Shown here piece by piece: positions 58,069-64,000 of a stretch of 64,000 bases of DNA (its first letter is position 1; each line of letters opens with the position of its first letter). The stretch is from assembly GCA_964030475.1 (NCBI GenBank), contig CAXIPT010000002.1, positions 17,598,790 through 17,662,789 of the forward strand. Reading direction: 5' to 3'. The notes under the pieces were generated by a model, which was not told the DNA's origin, made no database searches, and saw nothing but the letters and a program-made list of their open reading frames with translations. Position numbers and translations under genes: made by a program. The stretch comes from Tethya wilhelma (Eukaryota; Porifera; Demospongiae; Tethyida; Tethyidae).

Positions 58069-60036
58069 CTACACATTGACACTATTGCTTGACAAGGTGT
58101 GGTTTGACTGTTCAGTAGCCATGGGACTGTGACTGTGTGGACTCATCATATCCTTGGGCAAAGGTTTGATACCATTTGCTTCTTTTGACAATACTGGAGT
58201 GTTGGGTGCCTCCTCTTTGAAATTATCCTTTGGTGCACTGTCATCTTTGCCATTAACGTCCTCAGGAGATGCCACTGACTCGCACTTCTGTCTGATCTCC
58301 TGATCCTTGAGAGTCGGTTCCACTTGAACCACGTCACCATCATGGTGAGGATGTACACCATTTACACCATTTGTGGCACTAGTCACTGGTTCACCAGGTG
58401 TAGCTTTTGACTCTGGTTCAGTAGCTGGCCCATCAACCGTACACTTTGTGCACCGTTTGAAAGGTTTCTCTTTGAAATCTCGATACAGCCTCCACTCTAC
58501 TTCCTCCACCAGTGATTTTGTAAGGATGGTTAGCTTTTTAGTGTCTTTGTCAACTTGTACGAAATGAATTTGGTTGGCTGTCTTGAAATAAAGCACACAG
58601 TCAGGAGTGCCAGTATCGGTTCGGCGGATGTTGACCAACGGGGTGAATTTCTCTTGTGCTGGAGTACTTTTCCTCTTCTTCATGTCTTCAAGTTTTTGTG
58701 TCAGCTCACTCTGTAGGTTAAGTAAAAGAGTTCAACTAACCAAACCTACTGTTTTATTATATATTATACATTATACCTTTTTCATGGCTAATAGTTTTGG
58801 AGTGTGTTTGTAGTCGAGTACTAAGTACGCAGGATACTCACTACGTACGTAACATTCAAGTGGCTCTGGCATTTTTTTTTTAGCATCCGATTCTTTGGAT
58901 ACTGGGGTTATTGACATTTCCGCACCTGTATACAAAATAATGTAAAACTTATTTTCAATTTTAATTGTCTGTAATAATTAACCTCTATCAGTAGCCTCCT
59001 CTGGGTTCACAATGGTTTTAACAGATGGTTCTTCGTCAGGGATTAGACGCATTACACTTGATTCATTGTACCAAAATTGCTGTAATAATATAAGTATATA
59101 CATGTATTTTAAAAATAATGGGAGTTTGTGCTGCAACTGTACTAGCCTAGCTTGTACCCATGCAAGCTCTTCCCTTTGACCTTACACATAATTATACTAA
59201 CCGCAAGGTTCGGGTTCTCCTTGCAATTGGCTGCTCCATTGTTAAAAGCAAACAACTGGTCTCTGTATACACCCACTGTGATGGGATTTTTCTTTGCCAT
59301 TGGTGATGGTTTTTTCGTTAAATTATTTCCAGGTCCATCTTTCTCAACAAGACTAAGAACAATCGATTTGTCCCAGAAAGCAGACAAGCTACCTGGTGTT
59401 GGTCTATAGAGGTTGCCATAGAGAAAACAATGAATGTACATAATAGTATTAGTACAATGGTCATGTCATATTTTTCACCAGATAGTTATGCACTTACGTT
59501 CCATCTTCACGAACAAACAGTGGGGGCCTGTCATGCGGTGATTGAAATTCATATTCCAATCCATCATCTGAAACTATTTTATTAGTCTTCTGCCATACTG
59601 CAAACTCTGACTCAACTTCACTTCCAATGTAGTCATCATCTTTCTCAGCCAGCTCCACTACAAGCTCAGATAGCTTTTTGTTGTCAGGACTTAATGGACT
59701 TTCGAATATCTTTGTGGGACTTTCTTCAGAATCTTCTCCAGAGATTTCTGTGGTCAAAAATAGCAGGTAGCTATATCAAAATAATTTTAAAATTATCTAT
59801 ATATCAACTTGCCTCCATCAGAGCTTGTCATGTATTGTTGCTGTGACAAATTTTTCAGTGAGCTGCATGGGCTGCCTGGTGGGAAGATGTTGTCAGGTCT
59901 TTCAAGTTTGTCCTATGGTTTTGCGTGATTTAGTGCGTTGCAAAGTAAGACTGAGTGGATTTTGACTATGGTATTAATTTTCACCATCATGAATACGGCT
60001 TACTTCAGTGGGAGAAACAATTTCTTGATCATCCAT
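58069..60036 (-). CDS. Unrecognised multi-exon protein, cluster gene 5
   Basis: Start MDDQEIVSPTE at 60036. Exons follow with PDNIFPPGSPCSSLKNLSQQ; an acidic exon, EISGEDSEESPTKIFESPLS to PPLFVREDGT; PTPGSLSAFWDKSIVLSLVE with NPITVGVYRDQLFAFNNGA; QFWYNESSVMRLIPDEEPSV; MPEPLECYVRSEYPAYLVLD; and a last exon from LVNIRRTDTGTPDCVLYFKT through VEWRLYRDFKEKPFKRCTKC to an Asn/Pro/Glu-rich tail, stop at 58069. About 550 residues, no TM or signal peptide. It has two probable beta-rich cores with disordered acidic flanks. It is not clearly homologous to cluster genes 1-4; only strand, spacing and leaderless character are shared. Function unknown. Confidence 0.65.
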
Positions 60037-60267
60037 TATTTTTGTAAAACAGTTAGTTTATACGATATACTAACTAGCTGACTCTGTCAACTTCTTGAGC
60101 GAAACAAAAAAATAACTGAACGTTTTCTTTTTGGGATTTGTCTTTTTATGGTGTTTCTGCGCATGCGTAGAAATCGATGATCTAATTAATTGAATTCGTG
60201 GCATTTTATATGTTGTGGTACGTGTATCTTGGTACGTGTATCTTGGTACGTCACACTGATCGACAAT
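60037..60267. promoter_or_regulatory. Bidirectional promoter, cluster gene 5 / thioesterase
   Basis: 231 bp between divergent starts. Contains a triplet of GTACGTGTATCTTG-like repeats at about 60219-60250. Confidence 0.45.
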
Positions 60268-62258
60268 ATGGCAGAGAAAACCAACCCCCTCACTTTGAAC
60301 CCACCTCCACCATCTGACAAGACAGACAAGGGAAATGCTGAACTGCTGATTCCAGTGCTGAAGAATGCAATAGTGCTGGAAGCCTCAGAAAAGCATACAG
60401 CAACAGTGAGTTGGTTTCATGCATACATGATAGACATGTTTATAATAATTTCACAAAATTTCATCTCCTGGCACTCCAGATAATATGGTTCCATGGTTTG
60501 GGAGACACAGGGTATGTAATTATTCTATGATTTTGACCAATCAGATGATCAAGTATTAAAACCTGCATGGTCTTGTTTCTTTCTCTGCAACATCTTTAGC
60601 GACTATTTTGCCTTTGTGCTCAATCAACAGCAGAAACCACATATGAAGTTGATATGCCCCACAGCGTATGTTTGAACTTATGCTTATGAATCAGTACAAT
60701 TTGATCTCTCTCCAACATAACACATGTACCCACCTAAAGATCTAAAATGCCTGTAACAGTCAATTCAGGTCTTGTGATGCACTCATGGTGAGTTAGTAAG
60801 TTAATATATGAAACCTGAAACTCTTGTATTGAAGCTTGTTTTTTAAAGGTTTGATGTGTATGGACTTGACATTTCATCTAAACAAGATGAGGAGGGCATA
60901 AAGTCAGCAGCTGCCAGAGGTATTGTGGTGTGTGTGTGTATTTTTTCTCTCAAGGTTTCTTTTTTGAAAACAGTTTTCGTTATCTATGTCAACAAACCAA
61001 AGCTGAAAAACAACTCTCTTATCAGCAGGTGTCTTCTAGTCTATCCCAAAGATCTGGTTTATAGACAACATAATATTATGTTGAACAAAAAGTTATATAC
61101 ATTTTACCACAAACAGACTTACAAAAACAAACTAACTTCATTGATTATATAGTGCCATATATCTTGACAGATGTGTTAGCTTTTACAGGGAAAAGACAAA
61201 AAATAAAAATAAAAATAAAGGAGAAAAAAAAAAAGAACAAAGCAAAAGCAAAAAAAACCCTTCACATTAGACACACATGCACATTTCTCTTTGATAAAAT
61301 CTTATCATAGAGTTAGGTTGTTTAATGTGTTATTGTTATTGGTCAGGGTTGGTTTCAGTGTAACTGTTTATCTTTGAAGAACTTTTTTTTTCTTTTTTTT
61401 TTTCTTCGTAAGTGATGTTGGCGTTAGCAACACATTCACCTGTACTGTTCCATTTTGAGCAAGTAGTGGTGTAATTCCCATAAGAATTTCTTTTATTATA
61501 CAGTTCATGAACTCCTTGAAGAAGAGCAAAAAACTACTGGAATTCCATCAAACAGAATCATACTGGGTATACATGATAGATATACTCCATTTAGTAGACT
61601 ATGTTTAACTGTAAGGTCTTCCTTGTCAATTTGATCCATTTTCCATGGGCCAGGTGGAATCTCCCAAGGAGCAAGCCTAGCTATCTATTCAGCACTCACC
61701 TACAAGAAGCCGCTGGCTGGAATTGTCGCATTAAGTACATGGATACCAATACAGAGTGTGCTCAAAGAGGTATCGATGCAATCATGTATACTATTATCAT
61801 GTCATGGTATTGGGGATGCACATTATGATGTCTGTTTTCTCTACAGAATATGACAGAGGAGAACAAAGAAACTCCTTTTCTACATTGTCATGGTAACAAT
61901 ATATAGTAATTATATTGTGCTGATTCACACAACTGCACAATGTGATTGTGTTATGTGCACAGGTGATAGTGACAATACTGTAAAAATTGAGTGGGGGACA
62001 TTGCTCTCTCAGTTTGTGCAGTCCTTCAACAAGAGCCATTATGAGTACCATGTCTACCCTGGGTTAGGACACTGGTTTTGCCCTGAGGTGTGTGTGTGCT
62101 GTAACTGTATAGTGTTAATTATAATCTGAGCAGCCAAACTTTAGTGAATGTGAAGTTTGGGTCCTATTATAAAATTAATGTTTGTTACATTTTTTTAAAA
62201 ATAGGAGATGACCTACATTGGGGATTGGATAGAGAAGCATTTGCCTAGGGCAGAATAG
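60268..62258 (+). CDS. Acyl-protein thioesterase (lysophospholipase-like)
   Basis: Ten exons: 60268-60405, 60480-60511, 60600-60665, 60740-60787, 60849-60919, 61504-61566, 61654-61769, 61847-61892, 61963-62087 and 62205-62258. They sum to 759 nt and encode 252 residues. Alpha/beta-hydrolase of the LYPLA1/2 class: WFHGLGDTG (oxyanion side), MKLICPTA, FDVYGLDISS, nucleophile elbow GISQGAS, HGDSDNTVK (Asp) and YPGLGHWFCPEEM (His). These enzymes remove palmitate from S-acylated proteins in the cytosol (family knowledge). The elbow is GISQGAS rather than the usual GFSQGG. The exon 1 leader is about 25 residues longer than in vertebrate LYPLA1. A partial copy follows downstream. Confidence 0.92.
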
Positions 62259-62584
62259 TAAACTATAAACACTGTGTTGGGGGGCTTGAGCTCTTCAATT
62301 TTATTCTTTGTAATTAATAATTATTTGTTTTTGCTGTGTTAATTAGGTGATACAGATCTTTTCTTGCACCACCCATGCACTTCAAATTGATTTAACGCAT
62401 GCATGTTCAACCTTTTACCATTTATAATATTAAATTTTGACAGAATATCATGTATATGCATGTAAATAGTGACATGCCCTGTATCTCCCAAATCATGGAG
62501 CTATATATAGTATTCTGGAGTGTGCCATAAATAGTTACTCTGGAAAATCTGTTTTTAATTACTGTTTTCCTTTTCAATGTCTCT
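62259..62584. other. Thioesterase 3' flank
   Basis: AT-rich 3' UTR-like sequence, no ORF, up to the start of the partial duplicate. Confidence 0.5.
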
Positions 62585-64000
62585 TTCATGGATAGAATTG
62601 ATATAGATCCAAAAGGTCAGCAGCTGCCAGAGGTATTATGTGTGTATATTTTTCTCTTTAAGGTTCCTTTTTTGAAAATATTTTTTACTTATATCTGTGT
62701 CAGTATAAACCAAAGCCAAAAAACAAGTTTCTTTATCAGAGTCTTCCAGACCATCTTTCAATGATCTGTTGTTTTTAAAACAAGATGTCATTTCTACTAA
62801 CAAAACAGTATAGGTGGAATAACAGTATACAAATGGGAAAAAAAAATTACAAAGTGCTTCAAAGATACATTGAAACCAATATAATATCAAAAACAATAAC
62901 ACATGAAACGACCTCTTTAGAACAGATGCAGCCACCATCTCCGCATGTAGTGGTGTGATTCAATGCTAGTATACAAAGTGAAACACAGATAAGACATGCA
63001 TGGGAGAGTGCACTGTCACTTGTGATCAATCATGTGTGACATTAAATGCAGATGCTCAAGTAGCCATCGCATCATCACGTTTGTAGCACTCACGCACACA
63101 AATACACACTTCTTTTTGATAAAATCTTTATCATAGACAGAGAATCAAAACAGACGTGGTTGAGTTTAGTTTTCATCAACAAGAAAGTTAACTCAAAAAC
63201 AATGATAGCTATCTATACATGCACAAACATGTTTTTTTTTCTGAAAACAGCCAGACACATCTGTCATAGATAATCTACATAAGTAATTCTCCTTTTTTCC
63301 TATTTGTATGGCTACATAATTTTCTATATACATCTACTCCAGTTCACGAACTATTAGAAGAAGAGCAAAAAACTACTGGAATTCTATCAAACAGAATCTT
63401 ACTGGGTATGATAGACTATATACTATACTGAACTGCAACATTTTCCTTATCCACTTTCCTGAATCCAGGTGGAATCTCCCAAGGAGCAAGCCTAGCTATC
63501 TATTCAGCACTCACTTACAAGAAGTTGCTGGCTGGAATTGTGGCAAGAAGCCGGATACCAATACAGAGTGTGCTCGAAGAGGTATGTAATAATATTATGC
63601 CAAAGCGCTGATATTATACAATCATGTAATGCATGGTATATTGGGGAAACACATTACAATAAATGTAATTTCTGTACAGAATATAACAGAGGAGAACAAA
63701 GAAACTCCTTTTCTGCATTGCCATGGTGACAAAATGTAATTGTCCCGATATTGTGTCCAAATGTACATATATACAGGTGATAGCGACAATACTGTAAAAA
63801 TTGAGTGGGGGACATTGCTCTCTCAGTTTGTGCAGTCCTTCAACAAGAGCCATTATGAGTACCATGTCTACCCTGGGTTAGGACACTGGTTTTGCCCTGA
63901 GGTGTGTACATGCTTTTAGATTAAAATTAATACTATACCTACATTGTTTATTATGCTTTCACAGGAGATGGCCTACATTGAGAGTTGGATAGAGAACTGA
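62585..64000 (+). pseudogene. Partial tandem copy of thioesterase exons 5-10
   Basis: Starts with a decayed piece of exon 5 (GGTCAGCAGCTGCCAGAG at about 62614) and duplicated intron 5 sequence. Then come copies of exon 6 (63343-63405, VHELLEEEQKTTGILSNR), exon 7 (63469-63581, GISQGASLAIYSALTYKK, but ALSTWIP changed to ARSRIP), exon 8 (~63680-63727), exon 9 (63778-63901, nearly identical to 61963-62087, keeping HGDSDN and GLGHWF) and exon 10 (63966-64000, ESWIEN stop, 4 residues shorter). Exons 1-4 are absent, so this copy lacks the oxyanion-hole segment and cannot make a complete enzyme alone. It could be a pseudogene or an alternative 3' end for the upstream gene. Confidence 0.82.

Overview
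This is eukaryotic, animal nuclear DNA, most likely from a demosponge-grade early-branching metazoan such as Amphimedon; the species assignment is inference. Genes are split by many short GT-AG introns (down to about 50 nt), spacing is tight, neighbouring genes often start head to head, and dinucleotide microsatellites are everywhere. The genes are animal-type single-copy ones: Elongin C, BUB3, GREB1, strumpellin/WASHC5, SRP14, POP1, TFIIIC102, MAPK15 and STPG1. Single N characters inside microsatellites and one 549-nt N run mark assembly joins.

Layout. 0.2-2.5 kb: STPG1 (-) head to head with Elongin C (+). 3.3-14.7 kb: MAPK15/ERK7 (-). Its amino-terminal exons lie at 14.4-14.7 kb and the rest at 3.3-5.2 kb, with a transposon-rich stretch, the whole GTF3C3 gene (-) and an orphan tyrosine-kinase tail (+) between. 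15.2-27.7 kb: a GREB1/GREB1L orthologue (+) with a perfect 1,567-bp internal tandem duplication. 28.1-29.1 kb: intronless BUB3 (-). 29.5-36.0 kb: WASHC5 (-) with a duplicated exon at an assembly join. 36.1-37.9 kb: a four-pass tetraspanin-like protein (-), head to head with a NagA-type amidohydrolase (+, 38.0-39.8 kb). 39.9-40.5 kb: SRP14 (-), head to head with an acylated IQ-motif protein (+, 40.7-42.2 kb). 42.26-45.07 kb: a complete-looking pogo/Tigger-like DNA transposon with an intact DDE transposase and a divergent HIRAN-like second ORF. 45.1-46.9 kb: two RidA paralogues (-), the second head to head with POP1 (+, 47.0-50.5 kb). 50.9-60.0 kb: five same-strand (-) genes of unrecognised families, including two clear paralogue pairs. 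60.3-62.3 kb: an acyl-protein thioesterase (+), followed by a partial tandem copy of its 3' half up to the window end.

Most genes are unrelated housekeeping or cilium-associated functions rather than a pathway. STPG1 and MAPK15 are both linked to cilia or flagella in other animals. The most distinctive points are the two-ORF transposon, the possible same-strand nesting of GTF3C3 inside a MAPK15 intron, the TDY activation loop of MAPK15, a TTAA-flanked MITE nested in a TA-flanked MITE, and the undescribed tandem gene cluster at 51-60 kb. The two intragenic duplications, in GREB1 and WASHC5, may be assembly artefacts.
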